Origin: Smittia aterrima | Taxonomy: Eukaryota; Arthropoda; Insecta; Diptera; Chironomidae | Direction: 5' to 3' | DNA length: 64,000 nt | NCBI GenBank assembly: GCA_033063855.1 | Contig: CP093831.1 | Span: 14,136,001-14,200,000, forward strand | Shown: piece after piece, positions 23,711 through 36,000 of the stretch | Position numbering within the stretch: position 1 is the first letter of the stretch | Layout: the number at the start of each line of letters is the position of its first letter | The notes under the pieces: generated by a model | Databases searched by the model: none | What the model was told of the DNA's origin: nothing | The model's input: the letters and a program-made list of their open reading frames with translations, nothing else | Made by a program: the position numbers and the translations under genes

Positions 23711-23783
23711 CGCCCAACGTGGGGCTCGAACCCACGACCCCGAGATTAAGAGTCTCGTGCTCTGCCGACTGAGCTAGCCGGGC
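23711..23783 (-). tRNA. tRNA-Lys (CTT), copy 1
   Basis: The 73-base minus-strand sequence starts GCCCGGCTAGCTCAGTCGG and ends with GGTTCGAGCCCCACGTTGGG plus C and the discriminator G. The anticodon loop CTCTTAA gives CTT. The A box (TAGCTCAGTCGG) and B box (GGTTCGAGCCC) are intact, the acceptor stem pairs, and a long T run lies 6 bases beyond the 3' end as the pol III terminator. It is identical in the mature region to the copy at 24296..24368. Confidence 0.97.
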
Positions 23784-24295
23784 ATCTTTTAGGTGTTTGA
23801 TAATCTGACAAAGTTTTTATTTCTAGAAGTCACCTAGAACTTTATTAATTCAGTCGTATTGGATTTTAATTAAATTCTAAATATTTTCCTAAGCTATCTT
23901 TCAGATCATGAAACATCTGACGCTCCGATAACTGACTTAATATCTTGTCTCACACATTTTAAATTGAATTCTATTTCGCTTTCAATACAATGAGAGTTCT
24001 AAGTTTACCAGAATTCAATTATTTCTTTCACAATGCAGATTCATATTTGATATCTTATCATATTGTTTTCGTTTCAAAATATTAATTTTTATTTCGTGCT
24101 TCGAACGATCAGAAACGTAGCAGTCGCAAGCGACGACTGTGAGCAAAGTGTGGGTGTTCCACGTACGCAAACTGAAAAAAATTGAATTTCTCAGTCTCCA
24201 AATTATCAAGAGAGGCTGGATTACAAAAGAGAGGCGGGCGCGTTAAAGAACAGATAAAAAATATTAAAGATAAAAATGCAAAAAAAAAAAGTAGT
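23784..24295. other. Spacer between the two tRNA-Lys genes
   Basis: These 512 bases are AT-rich with no convincing gene. About 30 bases next to the tRNA 5' end (starting ATCTTTTAGGTGTTTG) recur next to the second copy, marking the edge of an old duplication. A short inverted repeat, CAGTCGCAAGCGACGACTG, lies near 24120. Confidence 0.5.
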
Positions 24296-24368
24296 CGCCC
24301 AACGTGGGGCTCGAACCCACGACCCCGAGATTAAGAGTCTCGTGCTCTGCCGACTGAGCTAGCCGGGC
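24296..24368 (-). tRNA. tRNA-Lys (CTT), copy 2
   Basis: This copy is identical over all 73 bases to the copy 585 bp away, with the same orientation. The 3' side carries the same ACTAC plus T-run terminator. The 5' side repeats ATCTTTCAGATGTTTG and CTCTGACAAAGT with a few changes. So the tRNA and some flanking DNA were duplicated together, and the flanks have since diverged while the tRNA has not. Confidence 0.97.
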
Positions 24369-24664
24369 ATCTTTCAGATGTTTGGTCCTCTGACAAAGTC
24401 ACTATCTGAGTAAGACTGCAGTCAAGCAGAGTTTTTAGTGATTTATTAAGAAGTTAACATATTGAAAAACTCCTTAATCTACTTTCATACATTTTTTTGC
24501 TGAGAACCAAGCATCTAAAAAATGTGAAGTTCTCGGAAAATTTATGTTCGTTAACTTTATTTCAACGCTCTCGTCATTGAAGAGGTAAAAGAGGAAATTG
24601 AACAAACTGACCGAGATATCAGTCATCACTGACAATGTCAAACAAATTAAAAATTTTGCTCTTC

Positions 24665-24671
24665 TATAAAA
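24665..24671 (+). promoter_or_regulatory. TATA box of the DUF1091 gene
   Basis: TATAAAA at 24665-24671 predicts a transcription start near 24695. That excludes the in-frame ATG at 24676 and selects the ATG at 24712 as the start codon. Confidence 0.65.
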
Positions 24672-24711
24672 TCCGATGAAATTTTCAACAAGTCATCAGT
24701 TTTGTGAAGTC

Positions 24712-25318
24712 ATGTCAGTTCGTTTGATTCTACTTCTGAGCTGCTTAACAGCTTTGACTGCAGTTCAGCACTCAAGATTCAAAAGCGCAATTGCAAAATC
24801 GCTCGATCCAAAATGGGTTACAATTCATTATTGTTTTATCAGAGCGTATTCCAAAAGCATTTCAACCTTCAACTTGGGACTGACTTTTCACAAAAATCTG
24901 ACTGCTCCTTTTTACGTAAATTTGATTGGTTTTTAAAACATTGGATAAAATTAACATCTAAAGATTATTTTAGTTTTCATTTGAAGTTGACTACAAATAT
25001 GGAAACATTTTTCGCACGGTTATCAATATTAAACCAGCAGAATTCTGCGGATTCATGGATGGGACTTCAGACAATCCTTTCATGAAGTTGTTTTACGAAT
25101 TGATGGTTGATTCCATGACTGAAATATTCCACGAATGTCCATTCACACCAAACCGAGAAGAATTTCGCAACGTAACTATGAACGACCAAAAATGGTTATC
25201 GCCTTTTCCTTCTGGAATGTACCGATGGAGAGTTCGATTGCACGATGAAAAGAAGAAACCTTTTCTAATTGTTCAGTTCGATCTTGAGATAACTTCTCAT
25301 ATTAAAACATCTTTTTAA
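24712..25318 (+). CDS. Secreted DUF1091 family protein
   Basis: Two exons, 24712..24915 and 24974..25318, give 182 residues. The start at 24712 yields a signal peptide, MSVRLILLLSCLTALTAVQH, and agrees with the TATA box at 24665. The mature protein is small and of the insect DUF1091 type. It has an INIKPAEFCGFMDGTSDNPF segment, then LFYELMVDSM, a CPFTPNREEF segment and a PFPSGMYRWRVRL strand. DUF1091 belongs to the ML-like lipid-binding superfamily and is heavily expanded in flies, including CheB proteins linked to chemosensation. The ligand and tissue cannot be read from sequence. The intron is 58 bases. Confidence 0.8.
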
Positions 25319-25492
25319 ATTCGCTTATCTCCTCGTCAAATCTTACAACATAACTGTTTCTCTCCTTTTCAGCAAATTTAGCTGAAACATTCAAGTGAAG
25401 AGTGAAAATTAGATAACTTCAAGAAACTTTATTTTTAATTTTTTTGGAACAAGTTGGATAAAAGTGTAGTTTGGTTAAAGAAGTGAAACAAC

Positions 25493-28400
25493 TTAGCGTG
25501 ACTCGTTTTCTTTCAGTAGAAGTGAGACATCCAGCAACTGACCCGACAGCCTGTGAAAAAAATTGAAATTTTATTATAAAATAAAGAAAAAAAAATTAAA
25601 TAAATTCTTACCGCAAAGCTCTTGAGTCTGAGGAATTCTTTTGTGAAGCTACTTGGAAAGTTTTGTATGCGAGCTTATAGAGATTTTCTAAACTTGATGG
25701 TTTAACGTTGTCTAGGATTGCATCGTCCTTACGAGCATGAACAGTCTCCAAATAATTTGTCAACAGCGATCCACCCGAAGCGACATGTCTCCAACTCGAC
25801 TTGTTTGAATCTAAATGCAAACTAAGACGTTTAGCAGCAATGTCTAAGAGTTGCTTCACGATTTTCTCGCGCGATGAAACCTTTTCCAGAAGTTCCGAAG
25901 CTAAGTCATCGAATCCATAAATGTAAAGCTCAAGAATCTAAGAAAGAAATATTTAAAAATGATTTTTTTTAAGTTTTCAGAAATTCTTACGTGATGTCGT
26001 TCCAGCAAACTAACATCAAGTTCCCAAATCTGAGCAACATTCTTAATCTTCTCAACCCATTTAAGATGATCGTCGAAGTATGTACTTTGTTGGCATTCAA
26101 TTATTAAGTCGATTGTCATGCTTATAGCTTTCTTCAAAAAGTAAACTCGAGTGTTCATTCGGATCTCATCTGATTTCTGAATCGTGTAGATGAGTTGCTT
26201 GTGGATATCCATGAAGAATCCTTCATTTGACACATCGTCGAAGAGTGATTGCATTGGTTTGGTGTATTTAATGTTAAGGAACGCGATTAGTTCAAGAGCT
26301 TTGACCATTTCATAATGAAGATTTAATAAAGGCAAATTCCCTTTTGGTTGCTGGAGAATCAACTCGCATAGCGAAGACGACGGAACTGACGATCCTTGTG
26401 TGAGAATTTCCTCGCATTTGAACTCAAGTCGGTTATAGTTGGCGCTTTCGCGAAAGTGATCAAGAAAGATTATTGTTTGCTCCAGAAATTGTGCGATTAG
26501 AAAATCAGGAATCATTGTATTCTGAAGGCACAACTTTTCTTTCGGTAAACGTCCCGTTTTGTTGATTAGCTTCTGTGTTGCTTTCAGAGGAATCTTAAAG
26601 TTCGCGTTCCACAACATTACGCACAATCCTTGTTTGAGATGATAATCTTTTTCATTGAACAGTGATAAGTATTTAACTCCAGCTTTAAGATGTTGCATCT
26701 CCGCCAAGTTTTTTGACCATTTCTTCGCAAGCAAATCCCAAATAACGTAGCATAAAATCACAGATCCATTGAGACTGTACGGGAAGTGCTGGCGGAGAAT
26801 CTCAAGCTTTTTAATCACATTTTTCTCTTCAGCTTCCAAACCTTCGTCTTCAGAACTTTTGAAAATCAGGTCGATATTTAGATTCACGCCGATAAGCCAG
26901 GAAGCAACGAGTTCGCTGATAATTCCTTTGCCTTCGTTGAGAATCTTTTTCAGTGAAATGCTCGGAACTTCGTACTTCAACTTTGATGAATGACTAGCGG
27001 CGCCGAATTGACTAACAAAAATTGACAGAACAGCGACATCATTTAATTTCTCAGCGAGCAAGGTCCATTGGCATTCTTCCTGTGTAACTTGCTCGAATCC
27101 GAATTCTTGACTCTCGTCTTGCTTCTGGAGCGCAAAGTTCTTGCAAATGATGGCAGCCAAGAGAGAATTAATAGGAAAATTGCTTTCAAGAAGATATTCT
27201 CGAACATTTTGCCAGAATAAGCAGATTGAGTTGTAAGCGTAAGTCACTTTCTCGCCAGCAGATGCACAAACTTGCTCGAGAATATTTTTGAATTTTGTCA
27301 TTTCAGCCAAAATTTGATCTTCATCAGAGAAATTGATTTCTTGTTGGAACCAGAAGTGCAAAAAACATTTCATGATGTCTTCACTATCAATTCTACTGGT
27401 TTCAAAAACCTCGAGTAAGCGTGAAGTCGACAACTGCTCTTTCCAAGCATTGGCGAATAAAACTGAGCCAATTTGGTCAAAAGCATTTTGATGATTGTTG
27501 ACGATTATTGAATCACTAACGTTGACGATGAAACTCGTTAAGAATGAGACTATTGACTCTTCGTTATCCTTGAAGGAAACATTCTTTGTCGATGCGTTTT
27601 GCTCTTTTGCTTTGCTGAAGCTCATAAGTTCGACGATTCTTTGAACAGTTAAATATTCGTTGTCCAACAACTCAATCGATTCATTTTTGACATCTTCAGT
27701 GGTCTCTTCCTTTGGCTCTTTAGTCATCAAATAACAATTTATCAACGATTGATAGTTAAGGCACGAAGCACTCAACTGATTTCTGTAAACTCCATCCTGA
27801 ATTGCTTCTTGACCTTCCATCTCTTCGTCTTTTGTTTCAGGTGTTTTCATGAAGATTTCTATTGCAGCTTTGATAACTTCCGCCTCAGTTTTCTTGTAGG
27901 ACGTCAAAAGTTCTAAAGACTTTAACTTGATCTCCGGAGTTTGAAACTTTTCACAAATTTCAATTACCGAATTTACTCCAGCTTCGTCTTGGAGATCAAC
28001 GTTCTTCAGTGTCATTTTCAATCGCTTCAAATAATGAAAATCTTCAGCACTTTTCGAATTAGTTTCGCTTAAAATGCAATGGAATGGAATGGAGAAGTTC
28101 TTCAAGGAACTGTCATCGGCGTCGAAGAAAACACACGTTGTCTTGGAATTTCTCGATGATTTGTGGTGTGATGTATCGTGACTGTTGTAAAGGAGAAATC
28201 CGTTCTTGCTTGCTTGGAAGGTCGCAACCTTTGGTCCTTTCTGAAGGCACCAGATCTCGAGTAGCGCTTTACGAGGAGCATAGATGATCAAAAATAATCC
28301 TGATCTACGGTTTTCTGTGGTTTGCTCCTTTCTATTTCTTGCCTCCGTTACTTCAATAAATCCACATTGAGCTTCTCTGTATCCTTTCCACATTCGAATC

Positions 28401-29594
28401 ATTAGACCAGTGGCTGTGTTTAATAATATCACTCTTCCCAAACTATCAGTCACTGTACAAAGTTGATAATTTGATGGAGCCACAAAAATATTGCAACCCA
28501 TTCTCTGATAATCAATCAAGTCATGTCGTGGGTATAAAGTTTCACTGAAGTTTTCGGGATTGTCAGCATCAACGCTCTGTTGTGATTGCGAGCCAGTTAA
28601 CCAAGATCTACAAAAATGAATGTTCATGAGATTATTGTGAGATTTGAGAATTAAATTTTCTTACGGCAGCTTTGAAGTTATTTTATTCACAACTGCTTTT
28701 GCTACGTCGGTGAAAACATTTTGTCTGAAGCCTTCTCGCGCTGAGTGAAAGCCAATAAAAGGCTTAGATCCAACTGATACCACTGACGCGGTTTGTGATG
28801 GAATCAAACGATATTTCTTTGTGAATCCTAGCTCTAAGCTCTCAGACAAAAGATGATCGAACAGACAAGTCTTTTGTTGAGGAATAAGCACAGCATCGGA
28901 GATGTTGTCAACTTCATGCGTTTTGTAATCCCATTTTCTGTAAGTTGTCAGCATGTAATCTCGGTCCATTAGATCAATTTTTGCTGTCTTTGCTTTGCTG
29001 AACATCTCCCGAAGACTTTTTAGAAGTGGGATCAAGTGGCTTGTTTGAAGGACTATTAAGCATGATGGATAGAAAACTGTGATTTCCTCCTCAACTATTC
29101 GAATGTTAAGAATTGACTCATTGTGCAACTGTTTCTCGTACAAAATCGATCCATTGTCAGAGTAAAACTTCAGTTTGCCAGTGCTAAGTCCAATTATTAT
29201 GCAAGTCCAATCAACATAGTTAGTTCCGCCAGTCACAGCAATGTTGAGAATGCAAGAGATTATCTCGTTTTCATCTGTAAGCTGGATCTTTCTAAACTCT
29301 CCTGTGTTCTCTTGAATTCTTTTCGAGCTGAAAACTTTTTGTTGTTGATCTTTGTCAAACCTCGAGTTGAGGATAACAAGCTTGGATCCATAGCCAAAGC
29401 ACAAAGTATCACAATAAGAAGAGATAAAAACTCCGTTTAACCAGCTTCTATCTAAAATCAGAAGATTAGAAAATGTCGAAAATTTTAAACAAAGAAAATA
29501 TTTCACCTGCAATGCCAGAAAGTCCAAAGAATGACTGTATTTCCTCAAGACATTCTGTATCAACAACTGAATTAACTTGAATTTCACAGGACAT
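25493..29594 (-). CDS. Rab3GAP2: Rab3 GTPase-activating protein, non-catalytic subunit
   Basis: RAB3GAP2 partners the catalytic RAB3GAP1; the complex acts on Rab3 in exocytosis and as an exchange factor for Rab18 at the ER. Five exons, 29507..29594, 28665..29451, 25991..28607, 25612..25937 and 25493..25550, give 1291 residues, close to the family length. The N-terminal region is beta-propeller-like and contains FISSYCDTLCFGYGSKLVIL, IIIGLSTGKLKFYSD and the SVGSKPFIGFHSAREG segment conserved in RAB3GAP2. Exon 3 begins SWLTGSQSQ and continues with LCTVTDSLGRVILLNTATGL and IRMWKGYREAQCGFIE. The rest is a long alpha-helical region. The ATG at 29594 restores a continuous N-terminus joined in phase. 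The start codon is 133 bp from the divergent THAP gene. Confidence 0.92.
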
Positions 29595-29727
29595 TACAGC
29601 AAACTCTTTCCTTCAATTAAAATAACTTTTTTTTACAAAACAACAAATCTTTTGCAAAAAAAAAATTTGCTATACAATTGGTCATCTCAGTTTGTTTACA
29701 ACTAAAAAATATTCGTATTAAAGTCTG

Positions 29728-31313
29728 ATGCCGTCGTTCTGTGTTGTTGAGACCTGTAAGCTGGTGAAGCAAAGTGGAGATGGTTTATCATTTCACAAGT
29801 AAGTGAAAATCAGTGAATTTTATTTATTTCTTTGGAAATAAAAAATATGTTTTTTAGATTCCCACAAGGAAATCAAGAAATTCTAAAGCAATGGATCGAG
29901 TTTGTTGCCGCATCAGATAAAGATAAAAAACCAAAGAAGATATCGAAGTATTCGTCGATATGTGGAAGGCACTTCCTTCCATCAGATTTCTCACAATCAC
30001 GATCGAGAAAGTTTCTCAAGAAGAGTGCTGTTCCGTCAATCTTTAAACCTGCATCAAATCAACAAGAACCAGCCAATGATGATGAGTCTGTTGAAGTTCA
30101 ATTAGAAGATTCAGGAATAACCAGTGATATCTGTAGTTTATGTGCTAACACTACTAATCACTTGACGATGGTTTACGAAGATCACATTAGTTTAATTCGC
30201 AAGTGCCTTCCTTTCTCGATTAACTCAAATTACATGCAGAAACTCTGTTATGAATGCATTAAAAACATGAATGCTTTCTCATCATTCCTCGACAAAGTCA
30301 TTTGTGCACAGCATATTCTCGCCAATTCAAGTTATGATCAAGGAGATGAGATCCTCGAGAGGAGAATTAAAGTTGAGCCTATTTCAAGTTTTGACGATGA
30401 ACCGAAATCAATAGCGACTCCTGATTACTTGCCGCAATCTCATTCGTGGCGAACAAATCAACTGACTCCTCAAAAGAAATGCGAAATTTTAGAGATAGTT
30501 GATATCAAGCCATTCAACTTCGACTTAAATTTACCGCAAGAACACTTTGAAGATGAAGACGACATTCAAATTTTGAGTCCAAAACAACTTAAAGTCGAAC
30601 TGACAGATCCCGACGAAGATGGTAGCAATGAACTCGAATTAATCAAAAATTATCTACACATTTCGACAGTTTTTCTTCAAGATCATAATTATGTAAAGGA
30701 AGCCGAAGAAGCTGGAGTGAAGACTGAACACGACGATGAAATGGAGTCTCTGAATAAAAGAAAAACTTCAATCAAAGCTTGTGCAATATGTCAAAGGAAA
30801 TTCAAAAGTGTCCGGAAATACCTTTGCCACAAAATTGTCGCTCATAGACAATCCATGATATTAAGCAAAGCGAGACAACGAACGAAATCCTCTAATCGAG
30901 CTCAAATAAGAAAGAAAATGTGTGCAAAAGTAATCGAGAGGAAAATGCAGAAAATTTCTAAGAAAAGTCCTCAGCGAAAGAGAATTTACAGTTGCCCAAT
31001 CTGTCAGAAAGTCTTTTCGGGTCCTAAAAACCTTTATCAACATAAAATTTCTCACACTTCGTCATCAAACTACTCCTGCAACTTGTGTAATAAAAAATTC
31101 AAACGTCCGCACGGTCTAAAGCAGCACGTAAAGTCAGTTCACGAAAACGAAAAGAATCACGTTTGTCCAATTTGCAATTACGCATATTTGCTTAAAGTAA
31201 GTTAAACTAATTGATATATTTAATTATTCTACATAATTTATTTCCTATAGGCTGACATGATTAAATGCCGTCACTCGAAGCTAAAAAAGTTTGCTAACGT
31301 TCAATTGAAATAA
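29728..31313 (+). CDS. THAP-ZAD-like C2H2 zinc-finger protein
   Basis: Three exons, 29728..29798, 29858..31196 and 31251..31313, give 490 residues. The N-terminal THAP domain shows the C2CH pattern: MPSFCVVETCK, then LSFHKFP, a conserved Trp in LKQWIEF, SICGRHF and AVPSIF. A second module at about residues 115-180 has SDICSLCAN, MQKLCYECIKNMN and FSSFLDKV, resembling a zinc-finger-associated domain (ZAD). An acidic linker follows. C-terminal C2H2 fingers are CAICQRKFKSVRKYLCHKIV, CPICQKVFSGPKNLYQHKIS and CNLCNKKFKRPHGLKQHVKS. The fourth, CPICNYAYLLK plus ADMIKCRHSKLKK, is degenerate. It is a probable sequence-specific nuclear regulator. I know of no orthologue with exactly this order. Confidence 0.85.
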
Positions 31314-33006
31314 ATTGAAAGAAGATCACAAAATGCTGAAGAGATTTTCTTCTGAAGGAACAACAACAATGAAAATAGATTTCATGAAAATTTAGCGAAA
31401 TATTTCGAAGATATTTGAATGAAAACCGTCGAAAGTTGAGGTGAGTGTAGTAGTGTCGATTCATTGTGTATTCTTGTCGATTAAAGCCTGTGTGCGACGT
31501 TGAGAAGTCACAGTATAAATTCAATCGTTGAAGCAGCAACATGAATCAAAAATTTTGGTTTTGTTTAGTGAATTTGGGGAAGAAGCCGTGTGTTCGATTG
31601 AAAGTGACTGCCGTGAAGTGAAAAAGAAAAGAAAGATGGCCATTTTGATGGATCATGAGATATGATTATGCATCAGAAGAAGAGTTTTTGCAGTTTTTCT
31701 TGTCGATCTGGAGATCACTTTCGACATTTTGAATTGCGTTTCTGATCATTATTCGCATTATTTTCGGTGAGTTCAATTTATTTGTTCTACAACTCTTCTT
31801 CTTCATGAAGCTCATTTCCGTTCCGATCATTAATTATCTGGTTATAATGTGAAAATCGCTGAATAAATCAATTTTCCTAAGACAGTCGAAAAAAATCCCC
31901 GATTTTCAGACAGAAAAACTTTCATTATCGATTTTTTTTCCTTCCTTTCTTGCTTTCGTGTATTTTTATTACAATCTAAGAGTGCTGAGCCCGTGTGTAT
32001 GTGTCTGTATGTGAAGACTTTTCTGTTTCACGAAGCAGCTTTATTAATAAGCACGGTCAACAGAAGTTTTTGATATTACATGTTCCTCCCCTGTTCTATG
32101 CATTCAAGTTTATGAGCAGATGGTCGGCCACCTTTTAATGTCTTCTTCTTGTGCATCATTTGGCTACTTCCTTCGATCTAAACATAAATGAACTGGCTTT
32201 GAAAATTCCTAGTTGATGACGTCTCGTCACATGCGCATATTAAATTTAGCAGCGAAATTTTAATCTAGCCGATATGCAAATTGAAATGACAGAGGCCATT
32301 ATGACATAACAAATCGTATCAGTAACTGTCAAAATAGCTAATATCGAAAATATTGTAGTGTCGCCTTCTGTCTTCCGTCGAAGGTCATCGCATTTTTTTT
32401 TTTTGTAAAATTTCCCATTAAGCAAAATTGAAATGTTATCGTAACTGCTCAATTGATCTTTGCCACGTACGGTTCTGATTCAGATGTCTGACCCCTTGAT
32501 GACCAAAAAGTTTTTTTTGATAGCTGATGACTTTTTCTCTGAACCCGTTTTCAATCACTTTGATTGGGCAAAAGATTAGATAAAAAAAACCAATGTAAGG
32601 TGCTAATGAAGCTCAAAACTTTGTGTGCGTGTGAATATTTTTGAAAAACGTTTTATTCCTCAATGACTTTGAAATGTTTTAAACCATTGACAATTTAAAT
32701 GACTCTACTCTACTTAACCCATCACGATTCCGGAACGTCGAACTTTTAGATTATTTTTGCGTTTGTATTAGACGTCGGATATTAAATAGAATGCCGGAAA
32801 TGTTAATTTTTATTATCAGACTCTGCCCCATTCATCAAATTATCTCAGTCATCAAGTAGATGCACTTCCGAAATGTTTATGTTGCACGAGAATAAAACTT
32901 TTTTCTTCTTTTTGTTCTAGCCCTCTTCAAAGAATAAACCACTGACAATTTAAAAGCGAGCGCTGCCAAAGCAATAAAACCATAGAGAATTTATCAACTA
33001 CCAACA
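31314..33006. other. Long leader/spacer upstream of Hel89B
   Basis: The 1.7 kb before the Hel89B start codon holds no coding frame I can support. A GGTGAGTTC donor at about 31767 and a TTTTTGTTCTAG acceptor at about 32921 could bound a 5' UTR intron of Hel89B. A short GT-rich tract, TGTGTGTATGTGTCTGTATG, lies near 31994. Confidence 0.4.
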
Positions 33007-36000
33007 ATGACATCACGGTAAATATTTTACTTTGCCTGTAATAAACATCATCAATTTCCATTTCAATACTTGTCATTGTAGTTTGGATCGACTGTTTATT
33101 CTACTAGAGTCAGGATCGTCAGCCGTAACGCGACGTGCGGCAGCGAAACAAATTGGCGAAGTTCAAAGACTTCATCCACATGAACTGCACAATTTGCTGA
33201 ATCGGCTGATCGTTTTCATTCACAGCAATAGTTGGGACACAAGAATTGCAGCGTCGCAAGCTGTGCAAGCAATTCTCGAAAATGTCCCACAATGGAATCC
33301 AAAGGTTGTCACCATCAAAAAAGAAATCGATGATACCAAAACATCCACAAAGCTGGACACATTGTTCAGTTTCGAAAAGTTTAACCTTGAAATGATCCTT
33401 GAGAAAGGCGCAAGACTGATGGGAAGTGAAGGGAAAGAGTTTGACTTTGCAGAAGAGAACGATAACATTGATCATCGAGAATTACTTATCAAGCAACGAG
33501 CTGCTCTCAACGAGAAACTCGGATTTTCTGCTGCAAGGAATTTTGGGATCAGTTTGGATGACATGGTAACAATCGAAGATATGACTATGATCAAACCAAA
33601 AATCGAAGTTAATGTAGAGAAGTCAATAAGCGTCCAAGACATTATAAACAGTCAACCGTCTTCTAGTCAATCAACTGCCGGAATGAGCAGTCGTGAAATG
33701 AATCGAGCTAAACGAAAGGCTCGACAGAATCAAGCCTCAGGATCAGCTCTTAGCCGTAATAATTCAATGAAAGATGAACCCGAGAAGAAGAAAATTAAAA
33801 CTGAAAGCAATGGAAAAGTTTATTTTAGTAACGAGCCGGTGCCTGATGCAACTGGCGCTTGGGTTGATGCTGTTGAGTGGCCGTTAGAAGCATTTTGTTC
33901 AAAGATGTACATGGATTTGTTCAGTCCACGCTGGGAAATCAGACATGGATCAGCAACTGCATTGAGAGAACTACTAAAGACACACAGCGGTGGCGCAGGA
34001 AAGAGCATAAACATGACAATTGAAGAGCAAGAAGAAGCACACAATAATTGGCTTGAAGATGCGGCTTTGCGTCTTCTTTGTGTTCTCGCTCTTGACCGAT
34101 TTGGTGATTTCGTGTCAGATCAAGTCGTGGCTCCTGTTCGCGAAACATGCGCTCAAGTAATTGGCACAGTTTTGAAGGAAATGCCTGACAATCTAGTTCG
34201 CAAAACAGTTGAAATCATGCAGAGCTTTACGAAACAGAAAGACTGGGAGGTTCGTCATGCTGGAATACTCGGAATCAAATATTTCGTTGTCGTCCGCGAA
34301 GATTTGATTGCAACATATTTACCTCTTATTATCAAGGATGTTTTGAACGGACTTCTGGATTCAATGGATGATGTCAGTTCAGTATCAGCATCCACCCTTA
34401 TTCCTATTGCACCACATTTACCAAAGCTTCTTAGTCATAAGCAAGTATCAGAGATCGTTAAAATGCTTTGGGATCTTCTTCTTGAACAAGATGAGTTAGC
34501 CGCCGCATGCAACAGTTTCATGGGATTACTTGCAGCGATTTTGAGTTTGCCACAGGCAGCTCAATGGATTGAAATGGAAGAAATGGATAAATTGATTCCA
34601 CGGCTATGGCCCTTCTTGAGCCATCCCACGAGTTCTGTTCGTCGATCCACTCTGCAAACTTTAAAAAAACTAACTGATGAAAGTGATTATTCGGGCAGTG
34701 CTCCCTCAGCGCCTTCAACAAAAGATGAAGCAATTCTTCATTTGAATTTTGGAGTTCGCTATTGGCCGTCGAATTTAGTTCAGGAAGCTTTGAGACATAT
34801 TTACCAACGAGTTCTGGTTGAGCATGTTGAAGACATTCAATGTTTAGTGGAAGATGTTTGGGGCAATATCGTAACAAGTTCAGATCTTGCGACATTACTG
34901 CACGCTGCTTGTCCATATGTTTCATCTTGGATGTGCCTTGGAATGCAACCAGCGAGACTTGCATTTGATCCCAATCTATTGCTGTTTGTTAAGTCGAAAG
35001 CTGGAAAACTATCAAGCGATGCTGATGAGCTGCCTATGCAAAGTAAACTTTTCTTAGGCGGAACTGAAACAATTTCGCAAGATATTCGAGAAAGGAATGT
35101 TGTTCGAGCAAGATTCAAGGCTTGTAGAATGCTTGGATTATTAAGCCAGTTTCTTGTTCTACCTGCGCCTAACGTCGTTTACAAAACAACTGCTGAAAGT
35201 CCAATGGATTGTTACTCAAAACTTCTTCTTGGATATTTGAGTTCACGCTCATCACTCCAGCGGATCATCAGCAGCATGATTATCACATTTTGGGCAGAGA
35301 AAGATCCGTCAATCACCGTTCCTGAAGAATTACAAGTTAGATTGAGGGCAAGTCTCACAGAGTACATTTACTTTGATGAGATTGCCACGATGGTTACCAG
35401 ACTGTTACAAGAAGCAAGCGATTTCCTGGCATCTCTAAAACAGTACAAAGTTCATCTTACCCAATTCGATGGCACAAACATGTTAACACTTGATCAAATT
35501 AAAGATTTATGCACCACAGCAACGGACAATATTAAACTACGATTTCAACTAAAGACTAAAGTAGCTGCGTTGTTGGAGGATCGAAGGAAAAGTCTTTTCA
35601 ATTCGTATACTATGACAAGCATTGAACAAAGCTATCTAAATATTTGCACACAATCGGCCTTGGCTTGTGCCGTCTCTCGTCTTAAATGTCTGCCAGAGAA
35701 ATTGAATCCCGTCGTGAAACCTTTGATGGAATCAATTAAGCGTGAGGATAACGAGATTCTGCAGAAAATGGCAGCGGAAAGCCTAACTTACTTGATGAGC
35801 CAAATTGTAAGTCGTGAGCCATCGCCAAATACCAAAATCCTCACAAACTTGTCGACGCTCCTAAAATCAGACGAGGAATTCACACCGGCCTTAAACTTTT
35901 GCGATCGTGAACTCAAACATTTCAAACCAAACAGCGAAGCAAACAACCCCTACTTTGGCATTATCACATTACAGAAGCAACAAAGATCAAAAGACATTCA

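Noticed and set aside
24100..24180. Possible third, decayed tRNA between the tRNA-Lys copies
   Set aside because: There is a short inverted repeat but no A box, B box or acceptor pairing.
28608..28664. Break suggesting two separate genes in the Rab3GAP2 region
   Set aside because: It is a 57-base intron with GTAAGA donor and TTGTAG acceptor, and the joined protein matches one family end to end.
32246..32452. 68-residue minus-strand frame upstream of Hel89B
   Set aside because: It has a membrane-like stretch but no start context, homology or splice partners; probably chance in AT-rich leader DNA.
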